Notes under the pieces: model-generated
The model's input: only the letters and a program-made list of their open reading frames with translations
Database searches by the model: none
Told to the model about the DNA's origin: nothing
Source: Ehrlichia sp052043515
GTDB lineage: Bacteria > Pseudomonadota > Alphaproteobacteria > Rickettsiales > Anaplasmataceae
Assembly (NCBI GenBank): GCA_052043515.1
Contig: JBQEQX010000001.1
Location: 868,001-932,000, forward strand
Direction of reading: 5' to 3'
DNA: 64,000 nucleotides
Shown: positions 20,635-32,341 of the stretch, piece after piece
Position numbering within the stretch: position 1 is the stretch's first letter
Layout of the letters: every line of letters starts with the position of its first letter
Position numbers and translations under genes: made by a program

Positions 20635-23600
20635 TTATAATGTTGCTTTACAAACATTCCCTTGACCTACTATGCCAGAATTTTGGTATATTCTAATATT
20701 AATTTTTTCTTGTACAGAATTAAAATCTATTTTTTGTTGTTTAGCAGAATATGTATATGTTGTCCTGTCATTTATTGTAATTGTGCGTTTTATTATGTTT
20801 TGGTCATCTAAAATTTCAATATCATAACTTTCAAATTTTTCTTCTATAGGTGTATCGGTATTATCTTTCCATTCTCCATTAATACGTGTTCTTCGTATCC
20901 AGCTAATTGTTAAATTGTTATATGTATCGCGCCTACCTTTGACGTGTGTTACAGCTAATGGTTTTAAATTATTCGCATGGTATACATATGTTATCTGTTC
21001 TTCATGTGATGTGGATTCCTTAAATATTAACTTGTATGTTAAAGATTTCTTTATTAATGATTGACTGACTGTTATACAAGGTAGGTTATCTAGTAATACA
21101 AAGCATTCTTCTTTTTTTGTGTTGGTTAACATATTCTTCTGTGCCAAATCTTCCTCTAAGCATATGACTTAATTGATATTTATTTTGTCCTGTTTGTTTA
21201 ACACTTTGAAATTGGATTATCTCATTTCCAATTAATGCGAGGTTATTGTTGTTTGTAAACAGAGATTTAGTTGAATATAGTTGCCTTGCATTTAAAACAA
21301 TTGTAACTTTACTTTTTCTGTCTGGTATAGCAATTGGGCCAATACCTAAATTATCAATTGTAATTCCAGTAGTTGCTTCAGTATTTACAGATATGGCAGT
21401 CTTATAATGTTCATTTTTGTCTTCATATGAATAAAGAATGCTTCCCTTCCAGTTTGGTCTTGTTTTAGTGATTGCAAAATATAACACATTATCCATGTTC
21501 TGGATGCATGGTAAATCAAGTATATGCACTGGGTGTTCTATGTGGTTTATACTAAGACCATTACTGTTATCAGGAAAGAAGTATTGAATGATTTGTGAGT
21601 TGTTGTATCTTATTCCTTCTATATTGAGAGAAAGATCTTTTAAATAAATGTTTGTAATCTTTATTTTATATAACAGATTATTGTATTGTACTTGAATGAC
21701 GTCATTTACATTAAGCCAAACATACTTTATTGGAAGTGTAAGGTGAAAATTATATTTATTATCTGATTTTTTATTTAAAATATTCTCTGCTATTGTTTTT
21801 GCTTGGTTATCATTTAGAACAATTGGAACTTGTATATGTTCTGTTGTTGTGTTTTGTAAATAGGGTATTTTAGCATGTTGTGAACTTACTTTATAGTCAT
21901 TGTTTTTGTTTATGTACATGAAATTAATACTAGTCACTAGTTGTGAGTATTTAGTTTTGATGATTTGTTGAAGATAGTGTTTATTTTCAGATACAATGTC
22001 TTCTGTTAGGATATTATATTGGAATAACTGATTTTCTGGGATAACACTTAATTTGTCTTCTTGCTCTAATATTTCGAAGTGATATATGTCCTTTAATGTG
22101 TTCAATATAGACTTTACGGACTGTAATTCAGTGATTGCGTATCCATCTACTGTATGATTTAAATCTTGAATTTTTATTTGATTGTTTGCTATTCCTGTGC
22201 TAACTAACAAGTTGTAAATGATATCGGATATTTCCAATAATGATAATTTTTCTTGTACACAATAACTGATTTGCCAATCTTTTGCATCTTGCCAAATGTT
22301 TTGTAGTTGAGGAAAATGTGGATAAGGCCTTATGTCCCAGCCCAAAAGAAACATCTGCTCCACCATATCAGAGTTATCCCATGCTTTAATAGTACCACTA
22401 ATAGCGATTTTCTGCGCATGAAAGTCTACATACCCATTGGAAAACATAGGATATTTTTTTTGATTATATTGGTATTTTATAAATATATCAGGTTGACTTG
22501 TACAATTATCTATACTGGGGAATCCGTATTGAGTGAACCATATTTTCTTTGATCTTGGGATCCAAGGAGTAACAGTATTATCGGCATCAATGTGATGTTG
22601 GTTCCACCATTTTTCTATGCGTTTCCAGGCATATTGATTATTGTCTTTAGTGTATAAAATTTTCTTTCGTTTTGTTTCAGTATTTTTGTAAAAGTAATCG
22701 TATCCCACTCCAGAATACCATCCATTTATTATGTCTTGTTCTGTGAATCCATTAATAGGTTGTGGAGTATCTGTTAGCGGGAAATATGCGTCTATACCTA
22801 TTATGTCGATGTCTTGTGATGCCCATAATTTGTCCATGTTGTAGTATCCATTGTATGAATGATATTCACTCCAGTCTGCTGCATATGTTACAATAGTACT
22901 ATTACCCATCTGATTTTTTACATAATTTGCTAACTTTATTAGTTCATCAACTGCTGGATATTTCTTGGAACTATTTGTTATTCTTGTTAATCCGGTAAGT
23001 TGAGAACCAATTATAAATGCGTCTATTATACCTTTTGTTAAATTAGAGTAGTGCTTGATAAATGGATTGTACTGATTGTTGAAAAATGTACTAATATCTT
23101 CAGAGTTACCAGTAAGATGACCCCTCCATGGTCTATCTTTGGTGTCTATCAGTATTACGGGATATAGTAATACTCTGTATCCTCGCGTTTTAAGCTCGTT
23201 GATATATCTAATTAATGATTTATCATTAATGGTACCACCATATCCAATGCTATTGTCTAGATCTCTAAGAATTTGTCTTGCTGTTTCTCTATTTATTCCT
23301 GCAACATACCAATTGTCAGGTGTTGTGGTAGCATTAATGAATTCAACAGCTGGATAAATATTACAGTTTTTAATGTTTAAGCTGTCTGCGTACCAATTTA
23401 CGACAACTGACACCCATTTTATGTTCGGTAAAGTTTCTTGTAGTTGATCTAAAGAAATCAAAGCATCTGCTTTTTTTTGTGTTACTGTGGCTGTTAATTT
23501 TTTGAGCTTTCCCATAAGGAACATATTGAGTACCAATTTTTTGTTGGGAAATTTTCATTTGTATTTTTGTATCGTATGTGAACTCTCCTGATCCTGGGAT

Positions 23601-24258
23601 GATATTTATGCTTTTAATTTTTTGTGTTATGTGTTCTTGGTTAATATAGTGAATGGGATGTGCTGTAACTTCAAATGTGAAGTTTGGTATATGATTTTTG
23701 TAGTCCGTTAATGAAAAACTTTCTATTACTATATATGATAGTCCGCGATATGCTGGAGCATTACCCATTAATTTTAGTATTAGTGGGTCAGGTTCTTGAT
23801 CTTCTGTACCTGGATAAAGTCTATATGTTAATGTATTTAAGTTTAATGGTTGAGTATTAGCCCATATCTTTGAAATTTTTTTTACTTGTCCTACACATAT
23901 TGCTATAGCTAGACTTGTGTGATATTGATGTTGTACGGAATTTTCAGTATTGATATTTTTATTTGGATGATTTGTAATAACTACTTCTTTGTTTTGTGTT
24001 ATTTTTATCTCGTCCATCCATATTATATTTCCTGCTATACGCATTGTTCCGTATAGGATAGGAATCATTTTTCCATAAACAGATGTTTGAATTTTTAAGT
24101 TATTTATTCTTGGTATATGTTTGTCGTGAGTGTTTTTGTCTAAATTTATGTAATTTTTTTATGTCTTGATTAGTAATATTTCCTAATTCTGTTGAAATAA
24201 ATTTCTCGATGGACTCCTTAACGCTGTTTACAATGGTTGATAGTATAATTAATGACAT
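20635..24258 (-). CDS. GTA-type tail/host-specificity protein gp15 (three frameshifts)
   Basis: Homologue of the large gp15 baseplate/tail-tip protein of alphaproteobacterial gene transfer agents. The N-terminus from an ATG at 24258 (MSLIILSTIVNSV), then SVYGKMIPILYGTMRIAGNIIW, matches the family start. A TIM-barrel-like region follows (IKWVSVVVNWYADSL, WYAGVGYDYFYK-like segments) and the C-terminal half contains phage-tail modules (MLRGRFGTEE). Breaks lie at seven T (24154-24160), eight T (23471-23478) and seven T (21112-21118). Removing one base at each yields about 1206 residues, close to the family's usual 1300. Without the repairs it appears as three or four ORFs. Confidence 0.82.
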
Positions 24259-24583
24259 GAAATAGCTCCATAAAAGATTTATTAAATATGCGAGGTTCTT
24301 GTATGATTATTTGTGTAATGATGGATGATCAGTTAAGTATTGTGTTGGTTGTATTTTATTGTGTAGGAGTAGATTGTAATTCAGATATATATAAAATGGC
24401 TTTGTTCATATAATTTTATGCTATATGTTTGCATGCAGAATCTATTTGGTGATGTCGTATTTCGATTCATTAGTAATAAAGTTAAGTTTGTTGTATATTA
24501 TATAAATTATTGTTATGATGACTTCCTGTGTTTATATTAAACTTATTATCCAATATTGTGATGGACTGGTGGTTCTCATTTAC
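24259..24583. other. Spacer gp15/gp13
   Basis: Non-coding. The gp14 cell-wall peptidase gene that normally lies here in complete gene transfer agent clusters is absent, and I see no remnant of it. Confidence 0.5.
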
Positions 24584-25400
24584 TTAAAAATGTATTTCTG
24601 GGATATGAGGCTCTCCTCTGAAGTTTATACTGTTGTTAAATCTATCACAACATGTAATGAAACTTTTATTACAGCCAGCAGTTATAGAGAACTTATCATC
24701 GATTGATATTTCATATGGTAGAGGATTATATAGTTTGATGTAAGATTTATTATGAGACTTTATTTCTAATGTGAAATTGCTGTTTTTTCCTGTAATAAAT
24801 GTTATTAGTCCGTACGTGTAGTAGTTATCAATATTAGTTAGATGAATACATTCGAATTCTTGATTACTTATTATACTCGTAATGCTATGAGTGTTAGTAA
24901 ACAATTCTTTATTTAGGTTACACTTATTGTCACAAAATTGAGCTCTGCATGAAGATGAAAAAAAGTCCCCAATGTTTCTAGAGAGAGTATTATATAAGCT
25001 GTTGAGCTCCGCTATGAATTTATGATTGGTTAAAGTTATTTTTTTCAATACTGCCACAAAATAAAGTTATAATTCCCTGAGCAAGATCTGTGTAGTTTAC
25101 AAGAAATATTCTGACTGTAGCAAAATCATATACTCCAGAAGCGATTTGTTCTTCTTTCATTATATCACTATTAATGGCGATTTCTACTTTTGTGCTGTGA
25201 CCAGTAACAGCATTATATTTTAACATATCTATATTTAATCCTGGTGTTGATTCATAGGTTATGTTGTCAATAACTATGCTTTGGTCGAAATCGGTTAATC
25301 CTATTATGTTTCGATTTTGTAGGGTAATTTGTAAACAATTTGCAATGGTAAGTACTTCAGATGATAAATGTTGTTTTAGTTGAGAGCTAATGTTTTTCAT
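24584..25400 (-). CDS. GTA gp13-like protein, DUF2163 (frameshifted)
   Basis: About 271 residues after repair, like the DUF2163 gp13 proteins of gene transfer agents and prophages, which form part of the tail tip. Typical features are the start MKNISSQLKQHLSSEVLTIA, the segment GLTDFDQSIVIDNITYES, and a cysteine-containing stretch near the middle (SCRAQFCDNKCNLN) corresponding to the family's conserved cysteine region. Removing one T from seven at 25039-25045 joins the two parts. Same strand as gp15, 325 bases upstream of it. Confidence 0.8.
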
Positions 25401-26096
25401 ATATTTTATTTCTTTGGATTATAGCAAGAATTAATTATCAAATACTAAGTTGTAATTAACATTACGGACTATTTAGTCTGCATTATTTATAATCTAAAAT
25501 ATGGGGACACGTCGACATACCATAGAGAGAGCAACCCTTATGATACTTCTTACACTTTGAGTGGTTAAGTATAAAGAGCTACACCTGTAGTTTGTAACAG
25601 AACAGCACAACAAAGATACTCACAACCTGCACATTGAAAAAAAATACACATCCATGGAACAGCAAGTACACCGTAATGGTAGTATAAATAATTGTGTTAG
25701 TCAAGCATATTCTGGTAGGTTTCTGTACAATTTATGTAGTGTATAGTAATTTTTTCTATGAAATGCTGAATAAAATTTTTTTATGTAGAAATTATACTTA
25801 TTATAAGCAATAATAAACGTAACAATTTTGAAATTAAATCCTAATAATGGTGGGGACATGTGTAGTATGTCGTGTTTAGTTTTTTGGATACATATGATAG
25901 TATATCATCGCGATTTCTATAGGAAAAATTATAGTGTACCTATTTTACAGTTGTGTAATTTCTATTCAAGTCACTTACAAACTCAAGAAAGTGGCGATGC
26001 CGGTGATGTGGCTTGTAGTGCGTTTGCTGATGTGTATTTTATCGTGCTTTACGGAATTATCGTAAGTGTTTAGTTTAAGTAATGTGAAATTTTGCG
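25401..26096. other. Divergent spacer gp13/sucA
   Basis: About 700 bases between divergent genes, so promoters for both must lie here. One 81-codon open frame (25828-26073, TTG start) ends just before sucA, but it has no family resemblance and its composition gives no support. No tRNA or clear hairpin was seen. Confidence 0.4.
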
Positions 26097-28879
26097 ATGG
26101 CTTTAGATTTGTTGGAATTTGGAAATGGTGAGAACATGAAGGATGTAACTTGTTTATTTGGTGATAATGCGAATGTCATAGAAGATGCTTATAAGCGCTA
26201 TCAAGAAGATAGTAACTCTGTTTCTCCAAGGTGGCGTGTTTTTTTTTCCAGTGGTTTATATTCTCATGAGAATGTGAGTGTTGTGGATAATAAGTCGAGC
26301 ACTGTAAATGTTACTGATGACTCTTATGTTAAGATTACAGGATTAATAAATTTTTTTAGATCTTATGGGCATACTGCTGCAGACTTAGATCCCTTAGGAT
26401 TGCATGTAGCTGGTAATCTAAATTGTCACGAATATGTTGACTTGAGTAATATCAGTCCTTTTAGTACATTTGGTTCTGTTTTGGGATTAAGTAATCCTAC
26501 ATTAGGTGATATAGTTGATACTTTAAAATCTATTTACTGCGGCAAGCTTGCTTATGAGTTTATGCATGTTAGAAATCATGAAGAAAGGCTTTGGTTGCAG
26601 GATAAAGTTGAAAATTTATGTCGTAAGGTGTCAAATGATGAGAAAAAAGTTATACTGCAGCATTTAACAGAGGTAGAAGGTTTTGAGCAATTCCTTCATA
26701 CCAGATATCCAGGTTATAAGAGGTTTTCTGTAGAAGGTGGAGATTCTTTAATTATTGCTATAGAAAAAATAATTGACTTATCTCCTATATTTAATTTTCG
26801 TGAAATAGTTATTGGGATGGCGCATCGTGGAAGATTGAGTGTATTGACAAAAGTTATGAAAAAACCATATAAAGCTATTATGCATGAATTTAATGGAGGT
26901 ACTGCATATCCAAGGGACCTAGATGTTTCTGGTGATGTGAAATATCATCTAGGGTATTCTTCTGACCGTCAAGTATCTTATGATAAAGTTGTACACTTAT
27001 CTTTATTACCTAATCCTTCTCATTTGGAAGCTGTTAATCCTGTTGTTATGGGAAAAATTAGAGCAAAACAAGATCTATTGGAAGACTGTAATAAGTCTTC
27101 TATAGTCGGAATATTAGTACATGGTGATGCTTCTGTTATCGGTCAAGGAGTTGTTGCAGAAACGTTGACTTTAAGTAATTTATCTGGCTATGAAACTCAC
27201 GGTATGATACACATAATAGTTAATAATCAAGTAGGTTTTACAGCAGATCCAAAGGATACAAGATCTTCTTTTTTACTGTTCAGATGTAGCAAAAATAATA
27301 GATGCACCGGTTTTTCATGTGAATGGAGATTCTCCTGAAGATGTAATAGCAGCTGTTAAATTAGCTGTAGAGTATAGGCAAAAGTTTAACAAAGATGTGG
27401 TAATTGATATAGTGTGTTATCGTCGTTATGGGCATAATGAGGGTGATGAGCCATTATTTACTCAGCCTATCATGTATGATTGTATCATGAAACATAAAAC
27501 TCTTATGAAGCTTTATAAGGAACGATTAATTAGTGAGAATGTTGTTTCTGAAGAGGAATTTAAAGTTTTACAAACTAAGTTTCATAACATGCTTAATGAA
27601 GAGTTTACACAGTCTGAGCATTATGTACCAGAACAAGTTGATTGGTTAAAGGGAATTTGGGCAGGTTTTCGTAGGCCTGTACCTGGTAATTTTTCAGATT
27701 ATTTATCTCATACTGGTGTAGAAGAGCAAAGATTGTTGAATCTAACTCGTGCTTTAACGAATATTCCTAAAAATTTTAATGGAAATAAAAAAAGTATTAA
27801 AGGTGTTGTCTGCACGTTTTGATATGGTATCTTCTGGTGAAAATATTGATTGGGCAACTGGAGAAGCGTTAGCTTTTGCATCTTTATTGTCGGAGAATGT
27901 GAAAGTAAGGTTATCAGGGCAGGATTGTTGTAGGGGTACGTTTTCGCATAGGCATGCTGTGTTGGTAGATCAAGTTACAGGAGAGTCTTATGTACCTTTA
28001 AATAATTTGGGTGTACCACAAGAAAATTTTGAAGTAGTCAATAGTCCATTGTCGGAGTATGCAGTAATGGGATTTGAATATGGATATAGTACAAATTCTC
28101 CATCTGCTTTAGTTTTGTGGGAGGGTCAATTTGGTGATTTTGCAAATGGTGCACAGATTATAGTTGATCAATTTATATCTTCTGCTGAGACTAAATGGTT
28201 ACGTTGTAGTGGGGTAGTTTTATTGTTGCCACATGGTTATGAAGGACAAGGTCCAGAGCACAGTTCAGCAAGGATAGAAAGATATTTACAGTTATGTGCA
28301 GAAGACAATATGCAAGTTGTGAATTGTACCACTCCAGCGAATTATTTTCATGTATTGCGTAGACAAATATGCAGAGATTTTCGTAAGCCGCTTATTGTTT
28401 TTACTCCTAAATCTTTGTTACGTCATAAAATGGCAGTATCTAGATTATATGATTTCACTGGATCTTTCTCTCCTGTAATTGGTGAAGTATATTCTCTATG
28501 TAGTAATGACAAAGTCCGCAGAGTTGTAATATGTAGTGGTAAAATCTATTTTGATATTATTGAAACTCGAGATAGAAGTAAAATAAATGACATAGCAGTA
28601 ATACGTTTGGAGCAGTATTATCCTTTTCCAGAAGAGAAGTTGGCTATTGTATTGGAAAATTATCAGAATGCGGAAGTAATATGGTGTCAGGAAGAACCAA
28701 CAAATATGGGAGCCTGGGGATTTGTTTGTGGTTATATTGAGAATACTTTAATGAAAATTAATCTAAAAGCTAAGAGGCCAGTGTGTATATCTCGTCCTGC
28801 TTCCGCGGCCACTGCGTCTGGTTATATGAGTATGCATAATGAAGAACAAAGTGAGATTTTATCATGCCTGTTCAAGTAG
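26097..28879 (+). CDS. sucA: 2-oxoglutarate dehydrogenase E1 component (two frameshifts)
   Basis: Thiamine-diphosphate enzyme of the TCA cycle, forming succinyl-CoA with SucB and Lpd. Recognisable parts are the N-terminal lipoyl-interaction segment (CLFGDNANVIEDAYKRY), EIVIGMAHRGRLSVL, VHGDASVIGQGVVAETL and the C-terminal RPASAATASGYM. The first break is at six T (27269-27274) and the second at seven A (27787-27793). Removing one base at each gives VAKIIDAPVFHVNGDSPEDV and KKVLKVLSARFDM across the joins and about 926 residues. Start could also be the ATG at 26136 (MKDVTCLFG). Confidence 0.93.
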
Positions 28880-28911
28880 ATTATAACAAAAATACTTTTA
28901 TTATAATCTAC
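28876..28911. terminator. Terminator-like hairpin at sucA stop
   Basis: Perfect 11-bp stem GTAGATTATAA (28876-28886) and TTATAATCTAC (28901-28911) with a 14-base loop that contains a T run. The sucA stop codon TAG (28877-28879) lies inside the left arm. A T-rich stretch follows further on. Convergent with the capsid gene, it could stop transcription from both sides. Confidence 0.55.
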
Positions 28912-28986
28912 TACTGTTATATATGGTTTTTTGTGTTGTGGGTAGCTTAAGTTGATGATGTGTATTTTTGATTATGTACTCTGTGG

Positions 28987-30208
28987 TTAGTCTTCATCTT
29001 GCTGAGTTGTATTGTGTGATGTAATTTTTAAAAATTTTATAGCACTGTGGTTAATTATTGCTCCACCTACTCGTTTTGTTGTATAAAATTTAACAAAAGG
29101 TTTGCTTGTAAAAGGGTCTCTCAGAGTTTTTATGGTGTTATTTTCAACTATCTTATATGCATTTTTAAAATCTGCAAGTGCTATAATAGGGTGTGTTGTG
29201 TTAGTTGGTATGGGCATGTCGGATGTTTGATATACTGGCAATCCCATTAGTGTATCAGGAGATCCTAAAGTTAATCCTGGATGACAAATGTATTGTCCAG
29301 AAGGCAATTTAAGAGATCTGATTTCTTGTAATACGCTTCTATTCATTATAAATGCTGCTTTTGAAGCAAAATATTCATCTAGAGAGTAAAAAAAGGTTAA
29401 TTATTGCATCACTAGTTAGTGTTTGAGATGTTATAACTTCAATTGAAGGATAGTTTGTGTCTTGAGAGTTAGTGTCACTTGAAGAAGAGGATTTTGAAGG
29501 ATCTGTTATGTATGATAGGATCCCACGTGGTTGACCGTTTCCTGTTCCTGATATGAAAGCTCTATTTTCTGCTCGACTAAAAGCATCTACCAAATAATTG
29601 ATTAGCCAGTTTGCTATGTCTATTACACAGTCTTCCAGTAATTTTTTTGTAATTTGTGGTTGTGCATATAATTCGTATAGATGTATATTGTGAACACTAA
29701 TCTTAGGTAATTGGGTATCAAGTACTTCAGATCCACTTCTCCAATTGACAGATGTTTCATTTTTTTCTGCAAGTAGACACTCAAAACTGTCACCCGATAT
29801 TTTTTCTATAGAACATAATTGCCTCATTATTGAATTTTTAGTCAAATTTTTCTCTATGTGTAGCGATATGTTGCGTGGCATTAAATATGATGAATCTAAG
29901 GAAGAATCGTCTTTCTTGGAACTGCCTTTAGATAGATATTCTGTAAACGTTTTATAGTTGTAATCTTCATTAAGGTTTTTATCATCGTGAATTATAGGAC
30001 GTTGTGATAATATTTCAAGTCTTTCTAGTCGCTCATTTTGTTCTTCAATTATATTTTCTGCTTTTTCTAGTTTTTCTAATATAAATGGGTATGCAGAACT
30101 TTTTTTATTGAGATCTAATAGTTTTGTTTCGTTTAAAGATTTAAACTCTTCCCATGAGGATGTAAGACTATTTAAAGATTCTTGAATTTCTGGTGTGTAT
30201 GTTGTCAT
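28987..30208 (-). CDS. HK97-fold major capsid protein, GTA gp5-like (frameshifted)
   Basis: About 406 residues after repair. An N-terminal coiled-coil region (ILEKLEKAENIIEEQNERLERLE, about residues 44-66) resembles the scaffold-like delta domain. It is followed by the HK97 shell core: SVNWRSGSEVLDTQLPKISVH, then ITKKLLEDCVIDIANWLINYLVDAF and FISGTGNGQPRGIL, the last two strongly typical. The C-terminal part has GSPDTLMGLPVYQTSDMP and IIALADFKNAYKIV. The break is at seven A (29388-29394); one base fewer restores NLFYSLDEYFASKAAF. It is likely part of a dispersed gene transfer agent set with gp13 and gp15. Confidence 0.87.
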
Positions 30209-30726
30209 ATTTACTCCATTTTAGTAAATTTTTATGGTTTTATAAGGTATCACAGTATGAAAAAGGTCCGGAAAAGCAGGTGCGAAGATAAAAAAGTCTA
30301 AGGAAAGAATGGGAGGCGGAAAGTGTAAACTGTGAAATCTATACCTTCCATTGTATTTGATGACAATATACCATGTCAAGCATATTATCTGCACCAACGA
30401 CTATATTATTGGTTATAGCTGTTTTAGTGCACTTTAAACTTTTTAATGTAGAAAAGCATAACACACTCTTTTCTCGCATAATATATATTCCATTAGTTTT
30501 TTATGTTACCAGATATTCACTTACGTAAATCTCAAGTACGAACTCATTACCTAAGTGAATTCAACTCCTTATAATACGAGAATAACCGCTAAATACCTAA
30601 ATAGTTAAGGCATGTTTTACTGACTGGTGGACAAATACTAGACAATACCTCACACGGAACACACTTCCACTATTGTTATAATCTTTATTGCAACTGATAC
30701 AAACACCTAAAGCCCAATGCATGAGT
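30209..30726. other. Spacer capsid/dapA
   Basis: About 520 non-coding bases. Contains a purine-rich patch (30260-30335) that superficially recalls SRP RNA but does not fold like it. Nothing else recognised. Confidence 0.4.
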
Positions 30727-31617
30727 TCAAATAAGAGATAGTTCACTCAACACACACTCAACTTTCAACTTATTTTCTTGAGTCAACTCTACTAATGGTA
30801 GTCTGACTGTTGGAGATATGTATTTGTGAATTAGGCTTAAAGCATACTTCGCTGGTGATGGACTAGACTCACAAAACAGCACTTTTGACAACTTAAATAT
30901 CGTTTCACTTGCATGTATAGCACCTTTCATATTACCAGAAAAAAAAGAGTCCTGCATGCTTGAGCATATTTCAGGTATTACATTTGAAACTACAGAGATA
31001 CACCCAGATCCACCATGAACATTGAATCCTAAGCATGTAAAATCATCGCCCGAAAACAAAGCAACGTCTTTACTCACCGATAGCCTTAAGTTAAAAGGCT
31101 TGCTCAAGTCACCAGTTGAATCTTTCAATCCCACTACTCTAGGCAAAGATAAGATACGCACCATTAGACTATCACTTACGTGAACACCAGTTCTTTTTGG
31201 TATATCATATACAACAATAGGGATGTTAGTCGCATCATGTATTGCCCTAAAATGTTGATATATTCCCTCATCAGTTGGTTTATTGTAGTATGGAACAACT
31301 ACCAAAGCTGCATCTACGTTCAAAGACTGAACATATAACGTACGTTTGATAGCTTCTTGCGTAGAATTTGAGCTTGCTCCAGCTATTATTGGAACACGCT
31401 TGTTCGTGACCTTAACGCATAACTCTACTGTTCTACAATACTCTTCAAAACTTAAAGTCGGATACTCACCTGTAGTTCCACATGGAACCAATCCATGCAC
31501 ATTACCACTAATCTGATATTCAATTAATTTACAGAATGCATCCTCATCTATAGAAAAATCACCTTTAAATGGAGTAACCAAAGCAGTAAACATCCCCCTT
31601 AAACATGAACCAGACAC
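30727..31617 (-). CDS. dapA: 4-hydroxy-tetrahydrodipicolinate synthase
   Basis: Condenses pyruvate with aspartate semialdehyde in the lysine/diaminopimelate pathway. The 296-residue TIM barrel has GLVPCGTTGEYPTLSFEEY (pyruvate site), VVYDIPKRTGV with the catalytic tyrosine, and VVGLKDSTGDL with the Schiff-base lysine. Frame is intact. The start may be the ATG at 31617 or, eight codons later, MFTALVTPF. The pathway supplies diaminopimelate or lysine even in bacteria with reduced cell walls. Confidence 0.94.
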   Translation of the reverse strand: MSGSCLRGMFTALVTPFKGDFSIDEDAFCKLIEYQISGNVHGLVPCGTTGEYPTLSFEEYCRTVELCVKVTNKRVPIIAGASSNSTQEAIKRTLYVQSLNVDAALVVVPYYNKPTDEGIYQHFRAIHDATNIPIVVYDIPKRTGVHVSDSLMVRILSLPRVVGLKDSTGDLSKPFNLRLSVSKDVALFSGDDFTCLGFNVHGGSGCISVVSNVIPEICSSMQDSFFSGNMKGAIHASETIFKLSKVLFCESSPSPAKYALSLIHKYISPTVRLPLVELTQENKLKVECVLSELSLI

Positions 31618-31985
31618 TCAAACCTCACTCCAACTCAGTACCTTAGTATAGATATAGTAGTCTATTATTGTCAACTGCATATTAACAATTGAGATTATCA
31701 TAGTATTATAAGCTTGTTTTTGTCCTAAATTTTGAGAACATGAAATAGGTAGACTTATTAGTTTATAGAATATATGTTAGCATCAAAATATCTGTCGCTT
31801 AATGTTAATTGTGATGTCTTAAGTGCCAACTCAGTGCGTTTTGATCACCTGAATGCTATTCGATTACGGATATATGTTGGAATGAAAATCGCAGTTATTC
31901 CATCCTAATCACATGGTAGCAGTAATTTAACAATTAACCTGGCAAGAACAGTCAGATATGGCAGACATATTATCTCAGATACGGT
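31618..31985. other. Spacer dapA/HIT gene
   Basis: About 370 non-coding bases upstream of dapA. No element recognised. Confidence 0.4.
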
Positions 31986-32341
31986 TCATAGCTGTTTTCC
32001 ACCGAGGATATGCACATGAAAATGTGGAACGATCTGTCCCCCCTTGTTTTCCATGATTTGTAACAATTCTATATCCAGTTTTATCTAGTTGTAACCTGCA
32101 TGTAATCTTTTTTTACTACAGAGAAAAAGTGCATAACGCTAGTTGAGGAATCAATAAAATCATCAAATGATATATATTTACCTTTTGGAATAACTAAGAC
32201 GTGTACAGGAGCCTGTGGATGTATATCGTGGAATGCCAATACAAATTTGTCCTCGTATACTATACTACAAGGAAGCTCTTTTCTTAAAATTTTCGCAAAG
32301 ACATTATTATCGTCATAAGAACTGTTTATCTTACCTTGCAT
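31986..32341 (-). CDS. HIT family hydrolase (two frameshifts)
   Basis: Small histidine-triad nucleotide-binding protein, family activity being hydrolysis of purine phosphoramidates. The first part has FAKILRKELPCSIVYEDKFVLAFHDIHPQAPVHVLVIPK. As written it ends early at 32081. Removing one T from seven (32108-32114) and one C from six (32038-32043) restores GYRIVTNHG and the triad HFHVHI followed by LGGKQL, for 117 residues. The second site is the only G/C run among the breaks. The gene overlaps the upstream unknown gene by 11 bases, suggesting co-translation. Confidence 0.88.

Noticed and set aside
25828..26073. 81-codon frame before sucA
   Set aside because: TTG start, no recognisable family and no convincing ribosome-binding site; it may be the sucA leader region.
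30268..30300. GGTCCGGAAAAGCAGG resembling the SRP RNA tetraloop region
   Set aside because: The bases after GGAA cannot close the conserved helix 8, and no flanking complementary arms are visible.
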